Assembly (NCBI GenBank): GCA_032158125.1
Contig: JASKOT010000015.1
Coordinates: forward strand, 124,001-188,000
Origin: Papiliotrema nemorosa
Taxonomy: Eukaryota; Basidiomycota; Tremellomycetes; Tremellales; Rhynchogastremaceae
Direction: 5' to 3'
DNA length: 64,000 nt
Shown here piece by piece: positions 11,189-24,959 of this stretch. How positions within the stretch are numbered: the stretch's first letter is position 1; every line of letters starts with the position of its first letter. A program made the translations under genes and the position numbers. The notes under the pieces were generated by a model, which was given only the letters and a program-made list of their open reading frames with translations, was not told where the DNA came from and did not search any database.

Positions 11189-12755
11189 ATGGCACTTTAC
11201 AGACCCTCGGTGCTCATTGTCGGTGCTGGGGAATTTGGCGCGTCCACCGCACTGGCTCTCCTGAGATCAGGCCGATATGGCAAGATCACCATTCTTGATC
11301 GGGCTTCTCAGCTCCCGGCCATGGACGCCGCGTCTTGCGATATCAACAAAGTGGTAAGAAACGATTATGCCGATCCGGGGTATGCGAAACTCGCAAGAGA
11401 AGCTATCAAGGAATGGCAGAAGCCCGAATGGAAGGGCATCTTCCACCAGTGCGTGAGATGGCAACTAGCTACGCCTAGGGCTGATGTGTAGATCTGGAGT
11501 GGTGGTCCGTGGTCTTCATCTTGATGGACCGTACGGCCAAGCTGTCCGAGCGACATACGAGAATGTCCGACAAAACAATCCAACCGTGCAACTGCTCGAG
11601 ACCAGAGAAGCGTTCCAAGCCAAACTTGCTCAAGACCCCAGAATCAACTTTCGTGCCCCTGAACCGGACGTTCGAGGGTACTACAATGGCTGGGGAGGAT
11701 GGGCGAACGCCTCGAAGGCCGTGGGGAAGCTCTACAAGGATCTCATCGCATTGGGTGGAGAGCTCATCCCATCCACTGAATTACTCAACCTCTCTTACAC
11801 GTCTGATGGTGCGGATGTAGTAGGAGTGGAATGTGTCGATGGTAGAGAGTTCAAAGCCGACAAGGTGATTCTTGCTCTGGGAACTTGGACCCCGAGTCAC
11901 CCCGCTCTTCAAGGAATGTTGCCAGAAGGATTGGTGACTGCTACCGGACAGGCTATCGCGGCCGTCCAGCTGGATCAGGAGGAGAGAGATATATACAAGG
12001 ATATTCCTGTCAGTATGCACGTCGATGGTTTGGGGTACTACTCTTTTCCGGTGAGTTTATCTGAGCAGAGATCACCAGAGAGTTTTTGGCTTACATGCGA
12101 AGCCGAACGAAGAGGGTCTCGTCAAGTTTGCGGTGCACCGTGCAGGATTCACCTCGGAGACAGGGGTGCCAAGGACCATGACTGACCCGTCTGCTGTACA
12201 ATGGACTGCAGAGCACGAGAAAGGTACAAATACATCTCTCCCAGCATCTCACTCATGCGCAGGCTGGATCCCCAAAGAATCCCTGGCACTGCTTCGAAAG
12301 CAGCTGGACATTATCTATCCTGATTTGGCAGCGAGTAAGTCCCGCAGGTATCACTCGGCGCGAAGTCAGATAATACCAGAACCCCTCGCGTGCACCCGAA
12401 TGTGCTGGTACTCGGATGTGGTTGATGGTGACTGGGTCATCGACTATTCGCCAAAATATCCCTCACTGTTCATAGCGACGGGCGGCGCAGGTCACGCTTT
12501 CAAGGTGGGTACAAGCATTCTGTGTCTTATAATCCGTTACAATCTGATACAAAGTTCTTGCCCATCATGGGTGATCTCATCCTCGCTCGGATGGAAGGAC
12601 GTCTCGAGCCGACTTGGCAGAAACGTTGGAGCGCAAGCAGAGTGCCACTTTCGATTGATCCAGCTCGAGTTGGTATGCAGAGAAAGCCTTTGAAGCTGGA
12701 TCAGCTGGTTGATAAGGAAGATATGGAGTCCTGGGGGTCGCCTGTAGTGTTATGA
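11189..12755 (+). CDS. FAD-dependent amino-acid/amine oxidase (sarcosine/L-pipecolate/fructosyl-amine oxidase family)
   Basis: Six exons (11189-11448, 11492-12050, 12103-12223, 12263-12334, 12380-12504, 12555-12755) give 445 residues. The N terminus has a dinucleotide-binding beta-alpha-beta fold, VLIVGAGEFGASTALAL, followed by an acidic residue at the strand end (ITILDRA). Toward the C terminus the segment RMCWYSDVVDGDWVID contains the cysteine aligned with the covalent-FAD cysteine of monomeric sarcosine oxidase, and LFIATGGAGHAFKFLP is the second FAD contact. Members oxidise N-methyl, cyclic or glycated secondary amines, giving H2O2 and an aldehyde or imine. There is no SKL-type peroxisomal ending (it ends SPVVL), so a peroxisomal location is unsupported. 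It is divergent from a Zn2Cys6 regulator. Confidence 0.9.
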
Positions 12756-13062
12756 TCTGTGGATGCATGGCTCATTCGTTTCAGTGGCAGTACGCCCAGT
12801 CCTCAGAGCGCCAGGTCGCATTGATCCCGCTAATGAGGTGTCGAAGCCAGTGTCACGCCTGCACGGGTTGCTGTGAGGCATGTATATGGCAAGAATTAGC
12901 TGTCTGTAACGATGACACATCTGCAGTAAGGATACAACGGTTGTCTTGGAAGTGGCTCTGCATCTGTCAAGACTGACCAACATCTCATGGTCAGAAGTAG
13001 TATGGTCATCGACGCCCGAAACTCCAGCAACGTACAAAACTCGTCCGACCTCTACAATCCTC
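12756..13062. other. Convergent 3' spacer (FAD oxidase / RIO2)
   Basis: 307 bp between two stop codons facing each other. Only 3' UTR-type sequence is expected; nothing further seen. Confidence 0.4.
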
Positions 13063-15030
<1,968 letters not shown>

Positions 15031-15861
15031 TGTCCTAGCTTTTCTGTCACGCTTATCCTTGAGTTGTGGATGGTGGTAGAGGACGGCCAATGTGCAACAT
15101 GTGCAACTCCGCAAGAATCCAGAAATCTCGACCGAATCACGTGACCCGAAAACAAATCAGACGCTCGGCTTGTGGTCGAATACACCTACGAACCGCACAA
15201 CACACAGTGCCGCTAGCCGATTTGAGGCCACTTGAAAGAGGAGAATGTCAGAGTACCTGCGGAACAACGGGTCCATCTCTCGCGCTTTTATCCGTGCTGA
15301 CGAGCACAAACATCGACTGAGTAGCGTGAATGTCATTCTTGAGGTATTGTCCTTGTCCACTTCTCTACATATCCTACAGCAGCGTCTTGGCATATCAGAA
15401 TATTTCTGGATCAAAAGCGCTTAGAGTCTCGGCGCGTCGATGCATCTAGGCCGGAGGATACCCAGGCTAGGGATATCTACTGTGGTGGCGACAGACGATG
15501 TGCAACGCAGCTCCCTTGGCCTGGGCCCTGCGACACCCAGTGACAGTACTTCGTCCAGTTCTGCTGGTACAGAACATGCCGAACATGAGGTAAGCAGGAG
15601 ACGACCTCCATCATGTGTAGCCAAAACATGGAGCAGTCATCGGATTTCATCTTCGGGGGGCGAGAGTAAGCGAAGCGGGGAATGCCGACGGGGATGACGT
15701 TTTTTTCTTTGGGCATGTGTAGGTCGGAGGAGATACGAAGTTTCAAGGCATATACACACCTTTGAAAGACTCACTTGGCATGTAGCATGCACAGCCTATA
15801 AACCCCCCCATTCACCCACTCGTCTGTCTTCTCTACACTCGTATCTCACTGCCATTTCGAG
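15031..15861. other. Divergent intergenic region RIO2 / phospholipase B
   Basis: 831 bp between start codons read outward. Apart from a TATA element close to the phospholipase gene I see only short, non-conserved ORFs on both strands. Confidence 0.45.
15797..15802 (+). promoter_or_regulatory. TATA box of the phospholipase B gene
   Basis: TATAAA lies 60 bp upstream of the phospholipase B ATG and is followed by a C-rich, CT-rich leader, as expected for a core promoter with a short 5' UTR. The motif is seen; its use is inferred from spacing. Confidence 0.55.
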
Positions 15862-18243
15862 ATGTTGTTTGCTCAGGCATGGGCTGTACTCGCTTTACTA
15901 GGCGTTGCGAGCGCAAACAATGTCGCTCAGCCACCTCATCTCGCTCGTGAACAGGTCGGAGCGCGGATCATTGCTGAGCTGGCCGCAAGAACGAACAAGC
16001 CTTCTATCGAGGTTGCTAGGCAATTGCTCGGTGGTGGAAGTGATTATGCTCCGTACAGCGTCGACTGTCCCTCCGATCTCACTTGGATTCGATCCGCCGA
16101 TGTGGGTTTCGACGTGCTATACTTTCCCGACGCTGACTCCTATAGGGCTTGTCATCGGGAGAACAATCCTTCCTTGAGCAAAGGCAGCAATATCTCTCGG
16201 TCATCAACACCCAACTTCAGAGTCATGGTCTACCTACACCGCCCCGAACGCCGGTGCTCGGAATGGCATTATCTGGTGGTGGATACCGAGCCATGACGCG
16301 AGTTTCCTCCACACACCTCAGCGATCTCACCAGAGCTGATGTATAGTGTCGGACTCGGAGGAGTCATGGGAACGAGAAACACGACTGAAGAAGCTGCATC
16401 GTCAGGAGTCGGAGGATGGTTCGACGGAATGAGTTACATGGCAGGATTGTCAGGTGGAAGTTGGGGTACCGCTACTCTGATGGCAAACGGAGGAGAAGAC
16501 CCATTGGATCTGATCAAAAATGTAAGATCATCGCCGGTCCTATCATGACAAAGCTGATTCTGTAGCTGTGGAACTTGGAGTCGAACTTGATCTTCCCGGA
16601 TGACGGCAAGGTTTCGTTCTACTACGACCTGGTGTCCGAGGTTCGGGCAAAATCCAACGCTGGATTCCCCACACAGATTGTGAGTCATCCGAGCTGCTTC
16701 ACTTTGTAGAATTGACATGAAGACGGATTACTGGGGCCTCGCGCTTGGTAATCACCTATTGCCCGAGCAATATCACTTGGACAACTCTCCCAACCTCACT
16801 TGGTCGAACCTGCCCAACGTTGTCAACGCATTGGGAAACGCATCCCTCCCTATGCCCATCATCATCGCTGCCGAGTGAGTTGCGTCCTTCATATCGGGCG
16901 AAATCCGTGCTTATAAATCAGACGAGAAGCTGGAGAGCTGGTCGTTGCGGAGAATGCGACGGTTTGGGAGTTCACACCATACGAGTTCGGATCATGGGCT
17001 TTTGGAAACAACACGAAAGTGCGAGGAGCATTTACTCCTCTCGAGTATCTTGGTAGCGAACTGAATAATGGATCGCCCAACGGAACTTGCTACAAAGGAT
17101 TCGATCAAGTCTCGTGAGTCAACTAGGTACCAGGCCATCGATATGAGCTGATGATCAGCTACATCATGGGCACATCGTCTACCCTGTTCAACGCTGGATT
17201 CTTGACACTCAACTCTACCGACTCTGATTCTTTCTTCACCGATGTCATCAAAGACATTCTTGGTGAGATCGGAGAGGACCAGAACGATATCTCGCGAGTA
17301 CCAAACCCGTTCGCCGAGTGGACCGCCCAGACAAACCCCGTAAGCAGCCTCAAGATCCCATCTCGGTGACATATTTGACCATCTAGGTGTCCGATCTGGA
17401 GTATATTACTCTGGTCGATGCAGGAGAGACCAACCAAAATGTCCCCCTCGAACCTTTGCTTGTGCCCGACAGAGCGGTCGACGCCATCATTGCTTTCGAT
17501 TCGAGTGCTGATACGACTTATTCTTGGCCAAATGGTTCGGCATTGCGAACCACTTATGAACGATCTCTCCAATTCGCCACGCAGCAAAATGTCACGCTTC
17601 GAATGCCTGCTGTACCCTCCACCAACGGATTCGTAAACGGAGGACTGAACACCCGGCCCGTCTTTTTCGGTTGCAACGAGACTGACACGCCGATCATCAT
17701 CTACATCCCCAACTATCCCTGGTCTTTCCAGGCCAACGTTTCTACCGTAAGCTTCCACAACACTCGTATCTCCCTCGCGCCCTGCCTGACTTGCAGTTCC
17801 AACTCGACTATGAACAAGATTTTGCCACAAACGTCGTTTTGAACGGTATGCGATCTTTCACGCTCAACGGATCCGTCAGCAACTGGCCGACATGTCTCGG
17901 ATGTGCTCTATCCGATCGAGCATTCGACTACACCTCTTCCAACCGATCTTCAGAATGTGCACAATGTTTCGACACATACTGCTGGAACGGTCAAGATGAC
18001 TCGTCTGATCCATCTAGCGAATACGAGCCGACGGTGGGAAGTCTGCCTGCTTTCTTTGCCAATAGCAACTTTACAAGCGACAACACGAGCGCTACGAACG
18101 CTGCGTCGCCAAGTCAAAGTAGCCCCAGTTCAAGTTCCGGCGCCGCTCTACTCTCAGCACAAGTGGACATTCTCGGAGGGTGGAAGAGCGCACTGGCAGT
18201 CGGCGTTGCGGTGTTTGGAGGAGCTTTTGCAGTCTTGGTCTAA
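15862..18243 (+). CDS. PLB1: Secreted/GPI-anchored phospholipase B (lysophospholipase)
   Basis: Nine exons (15862-16101, 16146-16297, 16347-16521, 16566-16679, 16723-16874, 16922-17113, 17159-17339, 17387-17746, 17797-18243) give 670 residues. It starts with a signal peptide (LFAQAWAVLALLGVASA). The patatin-like catalytic core shows the oxyanion segment ALSGGGYRAM and the nucleophile elbow AGLSGGSWG. Many N-x-S/T sites and six or more cysteines near the C terminus suit a secreted glycoprotein, and a Ser-rich stretch followed by a terminal hydrophobic helix (ALAVGVAVFGGAFAVLV) marks a GPI-anchor signal. The enzyme removes acyl chains from phospholipids and lysophospholipids; its Cryptococcus counterpart is a known secreted virulence-associated enzyme. 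Intron 16298-16346 starts with GC rather than GT. Confidence 0.94.
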
Positions 18244-18595
18244 TGATCGAGTATTCCAACAACCTTTATATAATCATCATCGACAAATGCCCGATCGACA
18301 TTCTCATGTCTTATAGAGAAGCATAACCTGTAGCCTATGAAACACTCACAACTGTATGCATCTACTCGACTGTTCCGTCTTCAGGAATCTCAACACTTGT
18401 GAATAACTACAAACGCACATCAGCAACGCTCCCATCGTCAGCGTCAACACTACTGCCGGCTTAATGTAAGTCCTCATGTATTCTCAATTCGTTTGTGACC
18501 TCTTCTCCCGCTGGCTGCATGATATCGTGCATGTGCAATGAGCGTTCGATGCATAATACACGGGGCCAAGTGCTGATCCGACTTTGTCAAGCACC
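18244..18595. other. Convergent 3' spacer (PLB1 / Rictor)
   Basis: 352 bp between two facing stop codons; presumably 3' UTRs. No feature seen. Confidence 0.4.
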
Positions 18596-21500
18596 TCAGA
18601 ACCCGCCCAAAACCAAAGACCGAGGTTCCACTTCGGACCCCTCCTCCGGCTGATGTTCCATCGTCGAAATGGTCAAGCCTCTATTCCTCTTCCTGACCTC
18701 TACGTTCCTCCCTGGCGGCTCAGGTCCCGGAGAGCTAGCAGATCTTCGTCGATGTTCCATCTCCCTTTCGGGCGTTTGTCCCGTCCCACTCGTGCGTGAT
18801 CGTCTGCTTGAGCGCCCTTCTTCTTCACCACGTCGCCGTTGGGCAATCAGCCTCAACGATTTCTGTTCCATCGTGACTAGTTGAACGAGCGTGTCCGAGT
18901 CGAGGGGCACGTCGAACAGATCAAGTATGAAGCGCCTGACAGGAGCTTGATAGTGGTTTGTCGAGATCATCCTTGCTGCTCGATGGAACAATGGCAACGA
19001 GGAAAAGTATCTCGGCTGTTTGTTGCGCAGTCTGTGTATGAGCATCTTGCCTCCATCAACGTCAGTATGGTAGACGCACTTTTTCAGGTTGTTCATCGCT
19101 CCAGCAGCGAGAACGTAATTGCTCAAATTCGCTATCGATACCATGATATCCCCCTCGGTCCCTGACAATGGCGGAAGAGGAGGGTACAGATCCGAATGAT
19201 CCGGTCGGATCCACGGCTCAATCTGCCTTGTCAGACGGGGTTGCGTTACCATTGAGGCTGCAACTTACATGTGCAATGCGAGAAATGTCATTTGGCAGGC
19301 AAAGCCCGGTGGTACGACCTAGTGGTGTCCTCGTCGCGATCCAACCGTACTCTTCCAATATCTCGGCACCAATGCGTGTTGACGATAAGAGACCAATGAC
19401 GAAGAAGCAAGTGCTATGATCAGCCTCTGTAGTTTCGAGAGGCTTACCCCCTGATGGTCAAGACCGGCGACTGCTCGGCTATCTCGATGATCCCTTCGAT
19501 GATCTCTTCATCCTCCAAGAAGGGCAACCCGCCTACGGTCGAACCGATATTGCCCTGCATATTAGTTTAAGCGGATATCGTTTGAACGGAACTCACCAAT
19601 GCCCACAGAACACTCTTGAGATTCGTCATGACGCTCTGATCCGCGCTTTCCATTCCATGCAATCGTACAATCTCTGCAAACTCCGCTACGATCCCCTTCT
19701 GTTTCAAGAGTTGACAACCTTCTGGGGTCTTTGTCAACTCTCCCAGAAAATGAGTGGGAGCAGTTCCTTCGTACGACCTGCTGGTCAGCTTGATCGCGCC
19801 GTGTAGTGTGCGGACTCACCAGATATCTTCGACAGTGTCTGTAGAAAAGGGGCGCAATGTCTTGGTGACGAACGTCTCCACTTCGATCACATACAGCAGA
19901 TTTCGCTCCTACAATCAGTGAAGAATCCTCAGACGACTCGACTCACCGAGAGCCAAGTCTCGAGCTCTCGCTCGATATATTGTGCTTGATGCAGATACAT
20001 AAAGCCCACACTTGTCGAAACGAACCTGACATTAGCGCCATCTCACATCGGCGTCACACGACAGACCTCATGAATAGAGGATGTCCGACATCTCCCAAAT
20101 GCTCAAGAGTAGGTCTGAGCTGAACGACCTTTTCCAGCTTTGCCGCATCCGAACAAGCCTCTTCGAGATACATTACGGCTACATCGCACACTTCCATGGC
20201 GGTGTCGTACAGCTGGGTAATCATCTGGTGCAAAGCCCAATCGGTCAAACTTGGAATGTCCTGTAATAGTCGACCGAGATGATGCGTCGCAAACAGGCGG
20301 GTCTCCATGTACGCCGACGTCAACGCTTTGACCAAGACAATTCGAGGATGTGCGTCACTGCGCGTCAGACCAAGCCCCGCAGCTAGTTTGGCGAGAACGA
20401 GGCAGACTCACATGTCATAGTCGAAACATTCGATGATGATCCGCATGATATCCTCCCTGCTCCTCTGCTCGTTCAAGTGGTAGAATGAAGTGAAAAACTT
20501 GAACTTCTCCAACAACCTGATTCGTCAGCTGCACGTCGTTCCGCGTAGTATGGACTCACTTGATACCCTCGAGAGATTTGCTCAGGGTACCGATCATCTC
20601 AAAGTACCCGTACGTCAGGGAATTCTCGACTCGATCTCTTGCAAAGACAGGGTAAGCACTCGGCGTCCCGACGTACTGTACGTCAGAATTGAATTGCCTT
20701 TTCGCCGGTGAACTCACCTGGTCAAGCTCATTGAAGCATTCTACGAGCTGTCGAAGCAGCTTGTCTTCGGTGATAAACTTGATCCCCTCGGGATTCGACA
20801 ACATTGTCGAGACCAATTTACAGCCCAATCTGACCCACTTGTGATTTGGCTGGGCGTCAGCTTTGACTCCGCATGTCCAGCTCGGTCTGCTCACTCTTGT
20901 GCGTTTGATACTAGAGAATCGATTGTTGTATGGATGGTAGAACGAAAACAGCCGTCGAACAAACTTGGACGCTTTGATGGCTTCGTCTAGCCTCTTTGGA
21001 TTGAGCAGAGGCCCTTCGACCAACTCCACGATCACATCGTAGCTCCACTTTGTATGGTCCCGGCCCAGTAAGACCTATCGTCAATCCGTTATTCCAGTGT
21101 TTTGTGAATACTCACTCCGGAATCAACGATCATCTGTTGAAATTGCTTATCGTCGATCTGCATCCCGATGCGTATTTTGACTTGTTGAACTTGTCTCTGG
21201 CCTCGGCGCAACGAATCTTGCATGCCACTGATGAACGTCAGTATTGCCCGATGAATGCCGGACGAATGCCTAGACTGACCCATGTGTTTCCCGAGACTGC
21301 TTCAATGCTTTAGTCTGATTTCGGTTCAAGCTATCGATAGAAGAAAGCGCAGACAGCGCGACGTGTCGTTCGTTCGGATTCGCAAATTCCGTAGCGCCAT
21401 CGAAGAGCCTCGGTAACGCCTGAAGTATCAGTGAAAACTTCAATTCTCAGCGGCGGCGAGACTTGCTTGGAGCTGCGCAGCGTACTGGAGGGGCAAGATT

Positions 21501-24008
21501 CTGTTGGATAATTGCAAGACTTCACCCAGCAATAGCGTAGCTTTGCGGGACAAGGTTGCCTCTTTTGGATCTTCGATGATGGCCACCAGAGCACCAATCA
21601 GGCCGGATTCAATCAGGATAGCCAGGAGAAGCGCAACAAAATGGTCGACCACGTTGAGCGATTGAGGTATAGTCTCTTCGGCGCCGTCCTCGTGAAGGTG
21701 CGAGGTAGCTTCTTGTAGACGATTATAGACTGGGTATTTAGCTACGGATCCGTCTCGGTGAATTGCTTGCTTACCCGTAAGGCGTTTACCATCTAGAAAG
21801 GCATCCATCCATGTTGATGATTTGATGCGTAGCGAGCTGAAGATCAAGTCAAGAACACATTCCTGCTGGCTTAGGCTGGTACTTCGGAGGTTCTACATAC
21901 CTGGACTTCGACCAATGGAGCATACAGGGACGAGATCAAAGACCTGATAGCCCGTGCTTCGTCCATACACAAATACAACAAACCTGACAAATTAGCGATC
22001 AACAGATTGCTTCAAGGGTGCTAACCTGTCCAGCTACCCAGGACCATGCCGACATTACGTATACACAGGTGCAGCCTCTCGGCATGGCGTGACTGTTGAC
22101 TCTTCGAGACTTTACCGTACTCTTCAGTCAGGCCGACGAGGACAGTCTGCCATGTCAGCTCGGCTGTCTTGGCGATATCGCTCTGTGTAGAACTGCTCAC
22201 CTCCACGTCGGACCCTCGAAGGATGTACCGTCTCGTTTCGGGCTGATTGACCAAATGCAACAACAATCCCGTCACACTTGGTCCAAGTTCCATGGGCCCA
22301 TCTTTGAAGACCAGTAAAACAGTCCTAAATGCGTCCGACCTGACCAAACATTCAAGGTCCATCACCCCTATCCTAGTCAATGCGATGCAATGAAGCGTGT
22401 GGGACATACCAATCTCAATCAATGTCTCCATACAAATGATGCGCATGGGATCGTCTGGATTCTCCGCAATGCTGACCAGAGCACGAACCATCCCGTCTGT
22501 AAGAGCCACTTTTCGCTTCAAGGTCTCGGCGCAGAGCTCGGTACCGTATCCATTTGCTGAATACGGATTGCCCTGCCTTGATCCAGTCCTGGAATGCCCA
22601 TCTCGGCGTGATGAAGGTCGATCTCCGGGTTTGGGTAAGGGCAGCACGATGATTGCTCGGAGTAGTCGTAGAGCCTGTTCACGCTCATTGATCGCCTTTG
22701 CATCACGAGTGAACGTGCTGCCCATCAGCTTCTGGACTAGTAACGTATCAAGCAGAATTACCGAACTATTAGCCATTCTATACCAGCGTTAATCATCTTG
22801 CCCCATGCTGTACGATCCAGGATTTGCCGTAGGATGCGATACGCCGCAGCCCTTCTCGAATACGTCGAGTCATCGCCCAGAAAGGGCAATGTACTACTTG
22901 TCAGCTTCTTGAAAACCTCGTGCTTGCAGACGCACCAAAGGATCACTTCATCCAGGTTGACGACCTTTCTCAATGCTTCCGACTTTTTCAACATTCCCGC
23001 CAATCTGCCCAGACCATCTCCTATCCCATCCCCTGTATCTCTTCCTTTACCTTTCCCCTCTCCTCCAATATAGTCCCTCATATGAGTCAAAATGTCATCC
23101 ACCTGTCCGAGAGAGACTACCGTCCCTCCTTCTTCCTCTTCAATACCGGGACTAGAGATACCCGACCTTGATCTAGGTATACCGAATCCTAGTCGACTAG
23201 AGCTCTCCCCTAAGTCAAATGAGTCTTCTCCGACACTCCGACTTCGTGGTCGTGTTCGGCGCTTTGAAGGGGTGTTTGAGCCTGATGAAGAGGGTATATA
23301 CATTTCCCTCTCTCTATCCGGGGTGAGATTGGATCTTTGCCGAATAGGGCGAGGGCGTGAGGCTGAGGAAAGAGCAGTAGAAGACGATAGGGAAGATCCC
23401 AGACCAAGAGAGGAGCTCGAAGCGTATCCATTGAGACGAGGTTGTGGTCGACGCCTGGATCTCGAAGGTGTCCCTAATGATTAGTTTCGTCTAATTAACG
23501 ACTCGATCGAGAGTGGTGCTCATGGCCGAAGAGGTGTCAAGCAGAACACATACCACCAGTCAGACGCTCCAGCTTCGACTCGAGCATCTTGATATGCTCA
23601 TTGGCAGCTTCCAACTGAGCCGTGATCCTCTCCTTGACCTGTTCCTGCTCTGCGCTATCCCTCTCCGCTCCCGTTCTCTGCTCTATAACCTGGGAGTCAG
23701 CTCATAGCTCACTCAATAATTGGGCATGGGTGAGCGTTGGGGATGAGGCGCCGGCGCGACTTACATCTAACATCTTCTCTGCTCCATATTGAACCCTCCG
23801 TTCTATCGCAAGCTTGTTCATCACGCTCTCCACCTACAAATCAGCCCTTGCCCCTCTACTCCAGCAGCACGAATCGGGATATACACACCGTCTCGGCTTC
23901 TTCCTCTGCTCTGGAGATCTCTTCATCTAGACCAAGGCCCATTCCGCCTGTATTCAGAGTAGAGAGATCGATTCCTTTAGGTCGAGGAGACCGACCCAGC
24001 GGTGCCAT
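18596..24008 (-). CDS. Rictor/Ste16/Tsc11 homologue, TORC2 scaffold subunit
   Basis: About 23 exons give roughly 1,457 residues. First exon 23889-24008 starts MAPLGRSPRPKG; introns 23834-23888, 23690-23764 and 23474-23553 follow. The N-terminal coiled-coil (EQVKERITAQLEAANEHIKM) fits the HR1-like region of fungal Rictors. After a Ser/Arg-rich stretch the armadillo-like body carries family hallmarks: INEREQALRLLRAIIVLP, ALVSIAENPDDPMRIICMET, MDAFLDGKRLT, QALPRLFDGATEF, TKWSYDVIVELVEGPLLNPK, RQLVECFNELDQ and SVLWALGNIGST. The C terminus is a disordered Arg/Glu-rich tail ending LVLGGF. Rictor holds TORC2 together and positions Sin1 and the Tor kinase for AGC-kinase phosphorylation at the plasma membrane. 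One intron (21420-21466) is GC-AG. The start is the ATG at 24008; no further coding sequence is evident upstream. Confidence 0.92.
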
Positions 24009-24959
24009 CCTGGGCGATCAATCCCCTCGCAATAGGTATGATTCCCTTTTTTGTGCAGCGATCGACTGTTATCTTGACTTTCAGGTCCGAATTCCGAATG
24101 TCGCAGAGGGCCAGAAGGAGAATTCGCGGGTCTGAGAGTGAGAAGATCAAATCGTCATTGATCCCACTGATTCCTCTTCTCCGAGATGCGTGACAGCGGA
24201 TAGCTCCAAATGAGATGGATACAATAGCCCAATCTGCCGCGTCTAGTGTTAAGGGCCGGCCAGAAGAAGCGGCGTGGAAAGATGCGCTCGGTATCGCGGT
24301 GATAACAAGTGTCGAGGTTGATTGACGGTCAATTGTTGTTGGCAACGGCATCTCACCGGGGTCATTCATCGTCACTTCGGACTCTTCACTTATCCTCTCC
24401 ATCGCGCTCGGCGTACTCTGCTCGCCATCATCGTACCGGTTTGCGTCAGTCTCAGTGTTGCACAAGTCAGTGAAACGAGTTTATTGCATATGGCATGTAA
24501 CATTCATCAACCTATAATGAAAAGTATAAAGCATCCCTATGATGTCGTCTCGTCAATATACCATATTTCTCATTCTCGTTCCCTCCAGAGGTCGTTAAAA
24601 TAATTGTATGATACTCCTTTATGCCTCGTTATCCTCCATGGTGATATTGCTGCAGAATAAGTGAATGATGGAAACAGGAGGTCGGGAGATGTCTATGGGA
24701 GGTTTGGCGAACTGGTTGACCGAGGTGACGATGTGACTGGTCGTGATTCGGTCATTGGTCGATGAGGTGGACAATGGTGAAGGCTATGTTATAGATGAAG
24801 CGATGCGATGAATGAACAGTGGTCGTTTTGACCGGAGGGTATGCGTGATCCGCCGGGGACTCGACTGCTTGGGCGTGAAGGTGGGTAATTGGGATACATG
24901 AATGGGTATAGAGCAATGAGCCATGCGCGGACAGTGTGGGTATAATGATCGAGGTGTCA
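24009..24959. other. Intergenic region: Rictor promoter and cyclin 3' UTR
   Basis: 951 bp. Short ORFs are present on both strands but none resembles a protein. The part next to 24960 is likely the cyclin 3' UTR. Confidence 0.4.
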
